Assembly (NCBI RefSeq): GCF_027913035.1
Contig: NZ_CP115775.1
Coordinates: 3,202,501 to 3,266,500 of the forward strand
DNA from: Paracoccus albus
Lineage (GTDB): Bacteria > Pseudomonadota > Alphaproteobacteria > Rhodobacterales > Rhodobacteraceae
Length of the DNA: 64,000 nucleotides
Reading direction: 5' to 3'
A model generated the notes under the pieces. That model was not told the DNA's origin and ran no database searches. It was given only the letters and a program-made list of their open reading frames with translations. Below, one piece after another: positions 35,874-45,639 of this stretch; within the stretch, counting starts at the first letter, position 1; each line of letters opens with the position of its first letter. The position numbers and the translations under genes were made by a program.

Positions 35874-37115
35874 TCAGGCCGCGGCAGGCAGGCGGGTCGG
35901 GGCCTCTTTGATGGGCAGGTGGATGAGGGCCGAGAACGCACCGACGCCGACACCGATCCACCAGACATAGGTGTAATCGCCGAACTGGTCATACATCGTT
36001 CCGCCCAGCCAGACGCCAAGGAACGAGCCAAGCTGGTGCGACAGGAACACAAAGCCGTAAAGCGTGCCCATATAGCGCAGCCCATACATATAGGCGACAA
36101 GGCCCGAGGTCAGTGGCACCGTGGCCAGCCAGAGCGCACCCATGACCACGCTGAACAGAAGCACGGTGCCCGGCGTGATCGGCGTCAGGATAAAGGCGGC
36201 GGCGGCGATGGTGCGCAGGGTATAGATGCCCGCCAGCAGATATTTCTTCGTATAGCGCTTGCCCAGCCAGCCCGCGAAGATCGAACCGGCGATATTTGCG
36301 GCACCGATCACGGCGATGGCCCATGCGCCGAGGGCAGAGGTGGTGGTGATCCCAAGGCTCGCCAGCAGACTGCCCGGAGCAATGGGGCTGCACATCTCTG
36401 TCACCATTGCCGGGAAATGCGCGGTGACGAAGGCAAGCTGATAGCCGCAGGAAAAGAAGCCGGCGAAGATCATCAGATATGACGGATCGCGGAAGGCGCG
36501 TTTCAGAACGCTGCCCATGCTTTCTTCCAGTTCGGAGGGCGAGGCGGGCTTGCCTTTGCCCAGCATGGGGATGAACAGGATCATCGTCATGGCGATGGCA
36601 GCGAAGACGAGGAATACGCTCTGCCAGCCCATGACGGACAAAAGCCCTTCGGCAAGCGGTGCACCCACGACCTGACCGGCAGAGCCTGCGGCCGTGGCGA
36701 TGCCAAGTGCAAGGCTGCGGTTTTCATCGCTGGCCGCGCGGCCGACGACGGCAAGGATCACGCCAAAGCCGGTGCCGGCGATGCCAAAGCCTACGGCGAC
36801 TTCCCAAAGCTGCATCGCCTCGGGCGTCATGGCGAATGTCGACATCACCAGACCGAGCGCATAAAGCGCAGAGCCGAGAATGATCGCCCAACGGTCGCCC
36901 CAGCGTTCCGCCAATGCACCGAAGATCGGCTGACCGATGCCCCAGGCGAGGTTCTGGATGGCGATGGCCAGCGAAAACTCGGAACGGGCCCATCCGAACG
37001 TTTCCTGAACCGGGATCTGGAAGACCCCGAAGCTCGCCCGAAGCGAGAAATTGATCAGCAGGATGATGCAGCCCCCGACAAGGATCGGGGTCATGAGCCT
37101 GGACGATTGGGACAT
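35874..37115 (-). CDS. MFS transporter (oxalate/monocarboxylate-like)
   Basis: 413 residues, 12 membrane segments. The segment 2-3 loop motif is 'GALAERWGDRWAIILGS' (GxLaDrxGrr form), and the first helix region 'GGCIILLINFSLRASFGVFQIPVQETFGW' resembles the OxlT/monocarboxylate branch of the superfamily. Substrate unknown, likely a small organic acid. Two palindromes lie in the 126-bp spacer to the divergent GST gene (37152-37181), so it may be regulated from there. Confidence 0.9.
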   Translation of the reverse strand: MSQSSRLMTPILVGGCIILLINFSLRASFGVFQIPVQETFGWARSEFSLAIAIQNLAWGIGQPIFGALAERWGDRWAIILGSALYALGLVMSTFAMTPEAMQLWEVAVGFGIAGTGFGVILAVVGRAASDENRSLALGIATAAGSAGQVVGAPLAEGLLSVMGWQSVFLVFAAIAMTMILFIPMLGKGKPASPSELEESMGSVLKRAFRDPSYLMIFAGFFSCGYQLAFVTAHFPAMVTEMCSPIAPGSLLASLGITTTSALGAWAIAVIGAANIAGSIFAGWLGKRYTKKYLLAGIYTLRTIAAAAFILTPITPGTVLLFSVVMGALWLATVPLTSGLVAYMYGLRYMGTLYGFVFLSHQLGSFLGVWLGGTMYDQFGDYTYVWWIGVGVGAFSALIHLPIKEAPTRLPAAA

Positions 37116-37151
37116 GACAGAAAACTCCGCTTCCGTGCCGCAGCATTGGGC

Positions 37152-37181
37152 GACCGATCGGTCAACGTCAAGGGCTGACGT
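37152..37181. promoter_or_regulatory. Two adjacent palindromes, possible operator
   Basis: GACCGATCGGTC at 37152-37163 is a perfect 12-bp palindrome of the kind many TetR-family repressors bind. Two bases later ACGTCA-AGGGC-TGACGT (37165-37181) is a perfect 6-bp-arm inverted repeat. Both lie between the divergent MFS and GST genes. No TetR-type gene is in the window, so the binder is unknown. Confidence 0.4.
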
Positions 37182-37241
37182 ATCAGCGCTTGCAGCCGGT
37201 CGCGCGGCGTCCTAGCCTGCTTTTTGAACAGGGAGTTATGG

Positions 37242-37829
37242 ATGTACAAGGTCATCGGGACACGGGATACCCGTGCGTTCCGCGTCATGTGGATGCTGGA
37301 AGAGCTTGAACAGCCGTTCGAGGTCGTTCATGCCGCGCCGCAGACGGATGGGGTGGTCGCATTCAATCCCTCGGGGAAGGTGCCGGTGCTGATCTATGAC
37401 GGCACGCCGATCACCGATTCAACCGCAATCATCCAGTTTCTGGCGGATCGCCATGACAAGCTGACCCATCCTGCCGGGACGCTGGAACGGGCGCGACAGG
37501 ACAGTTTGACCCAATTCTTGCTGGACGAATATGATGCCGTCCTGTGGACCGCCGCCCGCCACACCTTCGTTCTGCCAGAGGAATTGCGTGTCACCGGAAT
37601 CAAGGACACCTTGCGCTGGGAGTTTGAGCGGAGCCAGAATATACTGAAGCAGCGTGCAGGCGCTGGCCCGTTCCTGATGGGTGACATGATGACGGTGCCG
37701 GACATCATTCTGACCCATTGTCTCAGCTGGGGTCAGGCCGCGCGGTTTCCGATAAAAGACTGCTGGCTGGGGAAGTATTGGGACGTCATGCGCGAACGAC
37801 CAGCTTATAAGCGCGCGGCTGCCAGATAA
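37242..37829 (+). CDS. Glutathione S-transferase
   Basis: 195 residues from ATG 'MYKVIGTRDTRAFRVMWMLEEL', with GGGAG 7-8 nt upstream; ATGs or alternative starts six codons earlier are less likely. The thioredoxin-like N domain shows 'FNPSGKVPVLIYDGTPITDSTAI' (cis-Pro and the glutathione Ser/Thr pair), and the C-terminal helical domain has 'FLMGDMMTVPDIILTHCLSWG', with the N-capping Asp. Its last 25 bp overlap the convergent flavoprotein gene. Confidence 0.91.
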   Translation: MYKVIGTRDTRAFRVMWMLEELEQPFEVVHAAPQTDGVVAFNPSGKVPVLIYDGTPITDSTAIIQFLADRHDKLTHPAGTLERARQDSLTQFLLDEYDAVLWTAARHTFVLPEELRVTGIKDTLRWEFERSQNILKQRAGAGPFLMGDMMTVPDIILTHCLSWGQAARFPIKDCWLGKYWDVMRERPAYKRAAAR

Positions 37830-39004
37830 TCAGCCGCTGCTCGTCCGGCCCATCTTCCGCTGCCAAGGCTGTGGGTCAGCAGATAGCCGCCGGTCGGGGC
37901 CTCCCAATCCAGCATTTCACCCGCCGCGAAGACACCCGGCAGGGCGCGGAGTTCAAGATCAGTTGTCAGCGAATCAAGACGGATGCCACCTGCGGATGAG
38001 ATGGCACGTTCAAGACCGAATGGGCCGGCATGGCGCAACGGCAGGGATTTGCTGCGCTCTGCCCAGCCGGAGGGATCGGTTGGGAAGGGCTTTCCCCATT
38101 CCAGCAGAAGCGCGACCTTGACCGGGTCGGAAAGGATGCGGCGCAACCAGTTGCCCAGTGACAGCTTGCCGCGCGGTCTGGCGAATCGTTTGCAGAGGGT
38201 CGGGCGGTCCAGATCCGGTGCGAGGTCCAGCACCGCCTGCGCCCCGTCGCGGATCGCGGCCGCGACGGCATAGACGCCGCCGCCTTCGATCCCCTGGCGA
38301 GAGATGATCCATTCGCCGCGGCTGATCTGATCCCCGGCACTCAGCGCCGTTCCCTTGACCGGCCGGCCGAAATAGCGTGCCATTTCGCCGGACCACGCGA
38401 CGCGAAAGCCCATATTTGCCGGTTGGAAGTCAGCAATGCGGACACCTTTTTCCCGCAGCCAAGGCACCCATGCCGCGTCAGAGCCGAGCCTGGGCCAGCT
38501 TGCCCCGCCAAGTGCCAGAACCGTTGCCTGGGGGTGCAGCACCTGCCGCCCCTCGGGCGTGTCAAAGGCCAGTCCATCGCTTTCGAAACCCTGCCAGGAC
38601 CAGCGAGTCCGCAACTCTGCCCCGGCCGCGCGAAGGCGGGCCAGCCACGCCCGCAGCAGTGGCGAGGCTTTCATGCCGGTTGGAAACACGCGCCCGGTGG
38701 AGCCTGTGAACAGCTTGATCCCAAAACCTTCGGCCCATGCCATCACGTCTTTGGGCCCGAAAATCGACGTATCGGTTCCAAAATAACCATCCGGCCCGAC
38801 GGGCGAGCCAAGCGACAGATTCGACATGAACTCTGCCGTGCCTTCGTTCCGCGTCAGGTTCAGCCCGGACTTTCCCGCCATCAGAAATTTGCGCGCGGGC
38901 GTCGGCATCGCTTCGGCAATGGCAACGGGATGACCGGCGGCGATGATCTGTTCGGCTGCCATCAACCCGGCGGGACCGGCGCCGATAACAAGCGCCCCCT
39001 TCAC
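37805..39004 (-). CDS. HI0933-like/TIGR03862 flavoprotein (NAD(P)/FAD-dependent oxidoreductase)
   Basis: 399 residues. FAD motif 'ALVIGAGPAGLMAAEQIIAAG' at the N terminus, then 'PARKFLMAGKSGLNLTR', a hallmark of the HI0933/BaiN-like family, and the C-terminal FAD motif 'GVFAAGEMLDWEAPTGGYLL'. The biological role of this family is poorly defined. It overlaps the holA stop by 4 bp, so it is at the end of the leuS-lptE-holA transcript. Confidence 0.92.
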   Translation of the reverse strand: MKGALVIGAGPAGLMAAEQIIAAGHPVAIAEAMPTPARKFLMAGKSGLNLTRNEGTAEFMSNLSLGSPVGPDGYFGTDTSIFGPKDVMAWAEGFGIKLFTGSTGRVFPTGMKASPLLRAWLARLRAAGAELRTRWSWQGFESDGLAFDTPEGRQVLHPQATVLALGGASWPRLGSDAAWVPWLREKGVRIADFQPANMGFRVAWSGEMARYFGRPVKGTALSAGDQISRGEWIISRQGIEGGGVYAVAAAIRDGAQAVLDLAPDLDRPTLCKRFARPRGKLSLGNWLRRILSDPVKVALLLEWGKPFPTDPSGWAERSKSLPLRHAGPFGLERAISSAGGIRLDSLTTDLELRALPGVFAAGEMLDWEAPTGGYLLTHSLGSGRWAGRAAADYLAAARL

Positions 39005-40029
39005 CTTGCGCCGCGCGGCATCATCGCCAGCCGGATCAAGGCCCGTTCGATCAGGGCCATCTGCGGCGCGCGAGAGGAACTGCGCAACTGCTGGTCGGTT
39101 TCCAGCAGGTGATGCACGGCCTCTTCAAGGTTGCGCATTCCCCATGCTTGCGCCTGTCGGGCCATGCGGTCGCGGCGGGGACCGAAAACCGGCGGGCGCA
39201 TACGGGACAACCCGGCCTGCGGGCCGCCGGGATCGGCGCTTGCCATATGCAGGGCGCGGAAATGGCGTAGGGCGGCGATACACAGCGTGACCGGCGCGAT
39301 TCCCTGTCCCTCGATCCGCCGCATCAGCTTGCCGAAAGCGTCGGATTTGCCCTCTGCAACCACGTCGATCAGCTCATCCACCTCTGCTTCGATCGTGGCG
39401 GGGGCCATCAATGCGATCTCTTCCGGTGTCAGAGGCGATTCGTCGCCGTGCTTGTAAAGACTGATCTTCTCGACCGTCTGGCGAAAATCACCGGGATCGA
39501 GCGCGCGGGACAGCGCCAGAAGGTCCCGCATCGCATTCTGCGGAACATCGCCAAGACCTGCATCCTTCAGCCAGCGGGTGATTTCTTCTTCCCCGGGCGG
39601 ATCGTCATAGATGGGCGTGGTGACGGCGGCCTGATGAGGTTCGAACAGCTTGCGCAGGGCGGATGATTTCGCCAGTGCGCCCGCCGTGACGACAATTACC
39701 GCATCGCCATGCGCCCATTCCTTAAGGGCGGCGGAAATGGCCGGGGCGGCGGCGTCGGGTGTGTCTTCGACCAGAACGACCCGCTGGCCGGGAAAGAAGC
39801 CGACTTCCTTTATCGCATCCAGAACGAGTGCCGCGTCCTTGCGCAGGTCGGCACCGGGAATGCGGGTCAGGCGCATTTCCTCATCTGCATTTGGCCCGGT
39901 CAGCGCGGCAACGGCTTCGGCCCGTTTCAGGGCCACGCGCATCGCATCCTGCCCATAGATCAGCAGGGCAGGCCGTGTCGGATCCGGCTTGGCCAGATAG
40001 CGGCCGATTTCTGCCCCTTTTAGGATCAT
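39001..40029 (-). CDS. holA: DNA polymerase III subunit delta
   Basis: 342 residues, the usual length. Delta opens the beta sliding clamp in the clamp-loader complex. The N-terminal region has 'LLIYGQDAMRVALKRAEAV' and 'RVVLVEDTPDAAAPAISAAL', which match the delta AAA+-like fold (it lacks Walker motifs), and the collar domain is at about 215-335. Gene order leuS-lptE-holA is typical for alphaproteobacteria and supports the call. 13 bp separate it from lptE. Confidence 0.92.
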   Translation of the reverse strand: MILKGAEIGRYLAKPDPTRPALLIYGQDAMRVALKRAEAVAALTGPNADEEMRLTRIPGADLRKDAALVLDAIKEVGFFPGQRVVLVEDTPDAAAPAISAALKEWAHGDAVIVVTAGALAKSSALRKLFEPHQAAVTTPIYDDPPGEEEITRWLKDAGLGDVPQNAMRDLLALSRALDPGDFRQTVEKISLYKHGDESPLTPEEIALMAPATIEAEVDELIDVVAEGKSDAFGKLMRRIEGQGIAPVTLCIAALRHFRALHMASADPGGPQAGLSRMRPPVFGPRRDRMARQAQAWGMRNLEEAVHHLLETDQQLRSSSRAPQMALIERALIRLAMMPRGAR

Positions 40030-40042
40030 GGCGCCCGCGCAA

Positions 40043-40540
40043 TCATTGCGGACGCGGGCCGGTCGCCAGAAGCCGGGTGACGATCTGATCGGCCAGCATG
40101 ACCATCAGGCGTTCATGGGCATCACGCTCTGCCGTCAAAGTGGCGATTGTGGTGCCGACAGCCGAATAGCTGGTGAAGCTGCTGACGCGGCCCCGCGTCA
40201 CCACCGCGCCGGTGGCGATATCGGTCAGCGCGAAATCAGCGGTGCCGTTCAGCGAATAGCGGGTCGTCACATCATCCGGGGTGATCCCCTGCCCGACTGA
40301 GGCCGTGGTCAGCCGGTAATCCAACGCATAGGCGGCGGAACTTTCGGGGCCGAGGCGTTCCGTCAGGCGACGGTTCAGCGAAAAGCCGTCAACATCGTTC
40401 GGCTCTTGCAGTTGAACGCGGCCATGCAATGCGGTTCCCGCGCCCGATGGGCCATAGGCTGGCGTCATTGCGCAGGCGGCCAGCACCGCTAGCGCCCCAA
40501 GCAGGGCCACGCGGCGGGTCAGGCGGTTACGCCACGACAT
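40043..40540 (-). CDS. lptE: LPS-assembly lipoprotein LptE
   Basis: 165 residues with a lipoprotein signal (lipobox LAAC, Cys23 or so). Low sequence conservation is normal for LptE; the call rests on '[18 protein letters not shown]', the position between leuS and holA, and the small alpha/beta mature domain ending in a helix ('[16 protein letters not shown]'). LptE plugs the LptD barrel that inserts LPS in the outer membrane. Its ATG overlaps the 3' end of leuS by 14 bp. Confidence 0.88.
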   Translation of the reverse strand: MSWRNRLTRRVALLGALAVLAACAMTPAYGPSGAGTALHGRVQLQEPNDVDGFSLNRRLTERLGPESSAAYALDYRLTTASVGQGITPDDVTTRYSLNGTADFALTDIATGAVVTRGRVSSFTSYSAVGTTIATLTAERDAHERLMVMLADQIVTRLLATGPRPQ

Positions 40541-43064
40541 TGACGATCCTTCCCGGCACCACGATCAACTTCTTAGGCGCGGCACCGTCAAGGAAACGCT
40601 GAACGGTTTCATCTGCCATAACAATCGCCTCTATCTCGTCCTTCGGCATCGCTTTGGGAACAGAAATTTCCGCCCGCCGCTTGCCGTTGATCTGGATGGG
40701 AAGCGTGACGGTGTCATCCTCCAGCAGGGCCGGATCGGCTTTGGGCCAGCCTGCATCGACAACCATACCGGTGCCGCCGGATTTGGCCCAGACCTCCTCG
40801 GCCAGATGAGGAACCATCGGGGCCAGAAGCTGCGCCAGGATGCGCAGCACCTCGCGCCGCGATTCACCTCCTGCCTTTGATTTGCCGATGGCGTTGGCGA
40901 GTTCATAGAGCTTCGCCACCGCCTTGTTGAAGGCAAAGCCTTCGATGGATTTGGTCACATCGGAAATGGCGCGATGGGCGCTTTTCGTCAGATCGGGATC
41001 ATCGCCGCCCTCGGGTGCCTCATCGGCCAGCCGCCAGACGCGGGACAGGAACTTATACGCCGCTTCCGCCCCGGCAGCGGTCCATTCCACGTCGCGTTCG
41101 GGCGGGGAATCGGACAGCATGAACCAGCGTGCGGTGTCGGCACCGAAATTGGCGACAATGTTGACCGGGTCCACGACGTTTTTCTTGGATTTCGACATTT
41201 TGGCCGAGGGGATGATTTCGACCGCCTTGCCGTCGGCAAGTTTGCCGTCGGTTACATCCTCGGGCAGGTGGTAGACCGGGCGATCCTTGTCATCGCGGGT
41301 CATATAGATCTCATGCGTGACCATGCCCTGCGTGAACAATGCGTCGAAGGGCTCTTTTGCGTGTTCGGGCAGATGGCCGGTCTTGACCATCGCGCGCGCG
41401 AAAAAGCGGGAATAGAGCAGGTGCAGAATCGCATGTTCGACCCCGCCGATATACTGGTCCACATTCATCCAGTAATCGGCGTCGGCCCTGTCGGTGGGCG
41501 TCGCCGCGTGTGGAGAGGTGAAGCGGGCGTAATACCAGCTTGAATCGACGAATGTGTCCATCGTGTCGGTCTCGCGCGTGGCCGCGCCGCCGCATTTTGG
41601 GCAGGTTGTCTGACGCCATGTCGGGTGGCGGTCAAGCGGGTTGCCGGGTGTGTCGAAGCTGACATCCAGCGGCAACAGGACGGGCAGGTTTTCCTTTGCC
41701 TCAGGCACGGTGCCGCATTTCTCGCAATGCACGACCGGGATCGGGCAGCCCCAATAGCGCTGCCGCGAGATGCCCCAGTCGCGGAGACGGTATTTCGTGA
41801 CGCCCTCTCCATAACCCTGTTTCTCAGCATGGGTGATGGCGGCAGTGACGGCATCCTCGCCGGTCTGTTCGGGCTGGCCCGCGAAGCCGCGCACATAGCT
41901 GACCGTTTCGGATTTCAGCGGCGCATAGGGCGCTTTTGCCACCATCGCATCGGCGGCGGCGAGGTCCATGCCTTTCTCGCCGAATGTCGCGCGAATCGGC
42001 AGGCCGTATTTCGTCGCGAACTCATGGTCGCGCTCATCATGGGCCGGGCTGCCGAAAATTGCCCCGGTGCCGTAATCCATCAGCACGAAATTCGCGATCC
42101 AGATCGGCAGTTTCCATTCCCGATCAAGGGGATGCGCGACGGTCAGCCCGGTGTCGAAGCCCATCTTCGGGGCGGTTTCGATGGCCTCTTCAGTGGTGCC
42201 GATGCGGCGGCATTCGTCGACGAAATCAGCCACAGCGGGGTTCGTTTCGGCCAGTTGCTTAACCATCGGATGATCGGGTGACAGCGCGACGAAGCTCGCG
42301 CCCATCAGCGTGTCGGGACGGGTGGTGTAGACCTCGATCTCGTCGAATCCTTCGGGCGCGTCCACAGTCTGGAAACGGAATTGCAGCCCGCGCGACTTGC
42401 CGATCCAGTTCTGCTGCATGAGCCGGACCTTTTCGGGCCAGCCCTCAAGACCGTCGATGGCTTCCAGCAATTCCTCGGCATAGTCCGTGATGCGGAAGAA
42501 CCATTGCGTCAGTTCCTTCCGTTCGACCGGCGCGCCGGACCGCCAGCCCTTGCCGTCGATCACCTGTTCATTCGCCAACACGGTCATATCGACCGGATCC
42601 CAGTTCACCTGCGCCGATTTGCGGGTGATCAGCCCGGCGTCGAGGAAATCGAGGAAAAGGGCCTGTTGCCGGGCGACGTAATCGTCGTCACAGGTGGCGA
42701 ATTCGCGGTTCCAGTCGATGGATAGGCCCAGCGGTTTCAGCTGATCCTTCATCGTCGCGATATTGCCATAGGTCCAGTCGCGCGGATGCCCGCCCTGTTC
42801 CATTGCGGCGTTTTCGGCCGGCATCCCGAACGCGTCCCAGCCCATCGGGTGCAGCACGGAAAAACCCTGCGCGCGCTTGAACCGCGCCACCACGTCGCCC
42901 ATCGCATAGTTGCGGACATGGCCCATATGGATGCGCCCCGAGGGATAGGGGAACATCTCGAGCACATAGTATTTTGGCCGTTCGTCCCGCACAGCCGTAA
43001 AGCTTTCGGCATCGGCCCAGGCCTTCTGCCAATGCGGTTCGCTGGTGGCGGGTGAATAGGACAT
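40527..43064 (-). CDS. leuS: Leucyl-tRNA synthetase
   Basis: 845 residues, class I synthetase. HIGH-type motif '[20 protein letters not shown]' (about 37-56); CP1 editing domain in the middle with '[19 protein letters not shown]'; zinc-type Cys cluster '[20 protein letters not shown]' and 'TTCPKCGG'; KMSKS motif '[14 protein letters not shown]'; anticodon-binding helical domain in the last 200 residues. All catalytic motifs intact. Heads the leuS-lptE-holA-flavoprotein group. Confidence 0.97.
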   Translation of the reverse strand: MSYSPATSEPHWQKAWADAESFTAVRDERPKYYVLEMFPYPSGRIHMGHVRNYAMGDVVARFKRAQGFSVLHPMGWDAFGMPAENAAMEQGGHPRDWTYGNIATMKDQLKPLGLSIDWNREFATCDDDYVARQQALFLDFLDAGLITRKSAQVNWDPVDMTVLANEQVIDGKGWRSGAPVERKELTQWFFRITDYAEELLEAIDGLEGWPEKVRLMQQNWIGKSRGLQFRFQTVDAPEGFDEIEVYTTRPDTLMGASFVALSPDHPMVKQLAETNPAVADFVDECRRIGTTEEAIETAPKMGFDTGLTVAHPLDREWKLPIWIANFVLMDYGTGAIFGSPAHDERDHEFATKYGLPIRATFGEKGMDLAAADAMVAKAPYAPLKSETVSYVRGFAGQPEQTGEDAVTAAITHAEKQGYGEGVTKYRLRDWGISRQRYWGCPIPVVHCEKCGTVPEAKENLPVLLPLDVSFDTPGNPLDRHPTWRQTTCPKCGGAATRETDTMDTFVDSSWYYARFTSPHAATPTDRADADYWMNVDQYIGGVEHAILHLLYSRFFARAMVKTGHLPEHAKEPFDALFTQGMVTHEIYMTRDDKDRPVYHLPEDVTDGKLADGKAVEIIPSAKMSKSKKNVVDPVNIVANFGADTARWFMLSDSPPERDVEWTAAGAEAAYKFLSRVWRLADEAPEGGDDPDLTKSAHRAISDVTKSIEGFAFNKAVAKLYELANAIGKSKAGGESRREVLRILAQLLAPMVPHLAEEVWAKSGGTGMVVDAGWPKADPALLEDDTVTLPIQINGKRRAEISVPKAMPKDEIEAIVMADETVQRFLDGAAPKKLIVVPGRIVNVVA

Positions 43065-43135
43065 GGTAACTCCGGGCGTTATATTGCCCGGAGGGTTTAA
43101 CGCCGCAGCGCGTAAGAAGTAAGTGCCTAGTTGGC

Positions 43136-43615
43136 TTACAACCGGCCGTCTGCGACGCGAAGCTGACGTGCGCGGGTCAGAATCGCATCTTCGACCGCCT
43201 GAACGGTGCCGGGCGCGACTGCCCCGCCGCCAGAGCTTTGCATCGACAGTTTCAGCGAACGAGCATCAAGCGCAGGATCGGTAATATGAACCGTCGCGCG
43301 ATAGGCGCGGCCACCGCCGGGCGGGGTGCCGTAGCCGGTTACGATCACGCCTGTAAACGGATCAATGGATTGAATTGGAAGGAAGTTTAACACTTCAAGA
43401 CTGGCGTTCCAGAGATACTTGTTAACGGCTACAGCTTTATTGGAATCCCGGTTGTTGCTGAACAGATCCCAGATTGTCGATTCGCGCCGCTCAGCCGTGC
43501 TGGTCTGTTGTTGCGCCTGCGAATTGCCTCCGCCGAATATTCCGCCACCACCACATGCAGCAACTGACATTGTCAGCGCGAGTGTCGCGGCGGCACGAAC
43601 GGCAAAACGGGTCAT
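43136..43615 (-). CDS. DUF3576 lipoprotein
   Basis: 159 residues with a lipoprotein signal (lipobox VAAC at about 21, followed by a Gly run). The rest matches the DUF3576 pattern: '[42 protein letters not shown]' region and '[39 protein letters not shown]'. Envelope protein of unknown role, common just upstream of leuS in this order. 71 bp separate the two genes. Confidence 0.9.
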   Translation of the reverse strand: MTRFAVRAAATLALTMSVAACGGGGIFGGGNSQAQQQTSTAERRESTIWDLFSNNRDSNKAVAVNKYLWNASLEVLNFLPIQSIDPFTGVIVTGYGTPPGGGRAYRATVHITDPALDARSLKLSMQSSGGGAVAPGTVQAVEDAILTRARQLRVADGRL

Positions 43616-43888
43616 GGCACTGTCCTTATATTAGTGTCGCCCGCTCGTTTAACGGGGCTTTGCCGCTCATTAGCGCGGAACGGGCAGCGCGGACAAGCTT
43701 TTCCCTAAGAAGCGGAGAATCACAGGCCGCTCAAGCGGGTGTGACCATTGTGCACCACAAATCAGGCAATCCCGCGAAACACGGGGCCTTTTAATTGCAT
43801 TGGAAGCATGAACCGGCGACACATTATCCATACCCAAGGGCAACCTGCGCCATTGGGGGGTAAACACCGAGAGACAAGAGGGAACATC

Positions 43889-44899
43889 ATGAAAAAGGTT
43901 CTGTTTGCGACCACCGCGCTCGTCATGACCGCTGGCGTTGCTGCTGCCGAAGTTGCTGTCTGGGGTGACGGCCGTCTGGGTCTGCGCTATGAAAGCGATA
44001 CCAGCTACACCGCCGATAGCTCTTACAACGTAATCAACCGTCTGCGCGTTCGCTTCCGCCTGACCGGCGAATCGGACTCGGGCATCTCGTTCGGCGGTAA
44101 CCTGCGTTCGGACCAGGCTGCCAGCGCTGGCGACAACGCCTCGGCCACCTCGGGTGATGTCTGGGTTTCGGGCGCTTATGGTAAGCTGACCGTCGGCGAC
44201 GTTGACGCCGCTCTGGAAAAAGCTGTCGGCGACCTGCCGGAAGTCGGTCTGTCGGGCCTCGACTACTGGAACGAATTTGCTTACGGCACCTCGAGCGAAG
44301 CCGATGGCGACGCCTCCATGCTGTATGAATACAGCATCGGTAATGCTAACCTGTATGCCTCTTTCTCGGATGGCTATTACGGCAACGGCGCTGACGAGCG
44401 TGACACCCAGTCCTGGTCGCTCGGCGTCGGCTACGACCTCGGCAACTACACCTTCGGTATCGGTTACGAGAAGTCAGACTACACCGTTAACCCGTTCAGC
44501 ATCGAGCAGGATGACGGCACCATCACCACCGTCTTCGGCGATCTGGGCAATGCTGCTGACTCCGAATCCTGGGGTATCTCGGGCGGCACCTCGATCAGCG
44601 GCGTGACTTTCAAGGCTGCTTACATCGACACCAGCTCGGACAATGAAAACTGGGACAGCACCCAGTACGGTGTTGGCGCCGGCTATGAAATGGCGAACGG
44701 CGTTGGCCTGTCGGCATTCTACCGCAAGACCGAGTTCGACAACGTAAACGTCGAAGGCCGTGCCTTCGGTCTGGGCGCGTCCTACGATCTGGGCGGTGGC
44801 GCTGTTGTTAAAGGCGGTATCGTCGATACCGACGCCAACTTCGCTGACATGAACTACGACAACACACTGGCTGACTTCGGTCTGGCCTTCACGTTCTAA
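43889..44899 (+). CDS. Outer-membrane porin
   Basis: 336 residues. Start at ATG 'MKKVLFATTALVMTAGVAAA' (signal peptide to about 20), with a GAGGGAA ribosome site. Mature protein starts 'EVAVWGDGRLGLRYESD' and ends in Phe ('DFGLAFTF'), the C-terminal signal for BAM insertion, with alternating beta-strands throughout: a general porin of the Rhodobacter/Paracoccus type. Codon choice favours GCT, GGT and AAC more than the neighbours, as expected for a very abundant protein. Flanked by a 273-bp upstream region and a strong terminator. Confidence 0.95.
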   Translation: MKKVLFATTALVMTAGVAAAEVAVWGDGRLGLRYESDTSYTADSSYNVINRLRVRFRLTGESDSGISFGGNLRSDQAASAGDNASATSGDVWVSGAYGKLTVGDVDAALEKAVGDLPEVGLSGLDYWNEFAYGTSSEADGDASMLYEYSIGNANLYASFSDGYYGNGADERDTQSWSLGVGYDLGNYTFGIGYEKSDYTVNPFSIEQDDGTITTVFGDLGNAADSESWGISGGTSISGVTFKAAYIDTSSDNENWDSTQYGVGAGYEMANGVGLSAFYRKTEFDNVNVEGRAFGLGASYDLGGGAVVKGGIVDTDANFADMNYDNTLADFGLAFTF

Positions 44900-44924
44900 T
44901 CCATCCGATCAAACGGGAATACAG

Positions 44925-44957
44925 AAAGAGCGGGCCTTGCGCCCGCTCTTTTCTTTT
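44925..44957 (+). terminator. Porin terminator
   Basis: Perfect 11-bp stem AAAGAGCGGGC / GCCCGCTCTTT with loop CTTGC, followed by TCTTTT. It lies 25 bp after the porin stop and 15 bp before yggS, whose ribosome site region it abuts. Confidence 0.9.
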
Positions 44958-44971
44958 GGAATTTTCGCCGC

Positions 44972-45634
44972 ATGGGACTTGAACAGATCACCGCGCGTAT
45001 ACGCGCAGCAGAAGCAGCGGCAGGACGGCCCGAAGGCTCGGTCACGTTGATTGCAGTCAGCAAGGTACAGCCGGACGAACGGGTCGCATCAGCATTGGCC
45101 GCGGGGCAGCGCGTTTTCGGCGAAAATTACGTGCAGGAAGCGCAATCCAAATGGCCCGCCTTTCGCGAGCGTTTCGGCGACGTGAAGCTGCACATGATCG
45201 GCCCGCTGCAATCCAATAAAGCGAAGGCCGCAATCGGCCTGTTTGACGTGATTCACACGCTGGACCGCATGTCGCTGGCCCGCAAGCTGGCCAATGCGAG
45301 TGAAGCAGGTGGGCGCGTGCCTGATCTGTTCGTGCAGGTCAATACGGGTGATGAGCCGCAGAAGGCGGGTATCCTTCCGGACGAATTGGGGGGCTTTCTG
45401 GAGCAGGTTCGGGCTTTGGGTCTGACACCGGGTGGGCTGATGTGTATCCCGCCCGAATCAGAAGACCCGCGCCGGCATTTCCGGATGCTGCGCAAGCTTG
45501 CGGAGGCCGAAGGGTTGAGGCAGCTTTCGATGGGGATGAGCGCGGATTTCGAGGATGCGATCGCCGAAGGTGCGACCCATGTCCGCGTCGGCAGCGCGAT
45601 TTTCGGCGCGCGGGATTACTCTGAAAAGTCCTGA
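44972..45634 (+). CDS. YggS/PLPBP-family PLP-binding homeostasis protein
   Basis: 220 residues. PLP Lys is in 'VTLIAVSKVQPDE' (about residue 33); 'VFGENYVQEAQSKW', 'LHMIGPLQSNKAK' and 'LSMGMSADFEDAI' are the other family motifs, giving a TIM barrel without known catalysis. Known role of the family: PLP homeostasis. Starts right after the porin terminator, so it has its own promoter or relies on read-through. Confidence 0.93.
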   Translation: MGLEQITARIRAAEAAAGRPEGSVTLIAVSKVQPDERVASALAAGQRVFGENYVQEAQSKWPAFRERFGDVKLHMIGPLQSNKAKAAIGLFDVIHTLDRMSLARKLANASEAGGRVPDLFVQVNTGDEPQKAGILPDELGGFLEQVRALGLTPGGLMCIPPESEDPRRHFRMLRKLAEAEGLRQLSMGMSADFEDAIAEGATHVRVGSAIFGARDYSEKS

Positions 45635-45639
45635 CGTAT

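Noticed and set aside
43616..43888. Porin leader as a riboswitch or sRNA site
   Set aside because: A weak CCCG/CGGG hairpin before a T-rich run (about 43772-43795) was the only structure; not enough to call.
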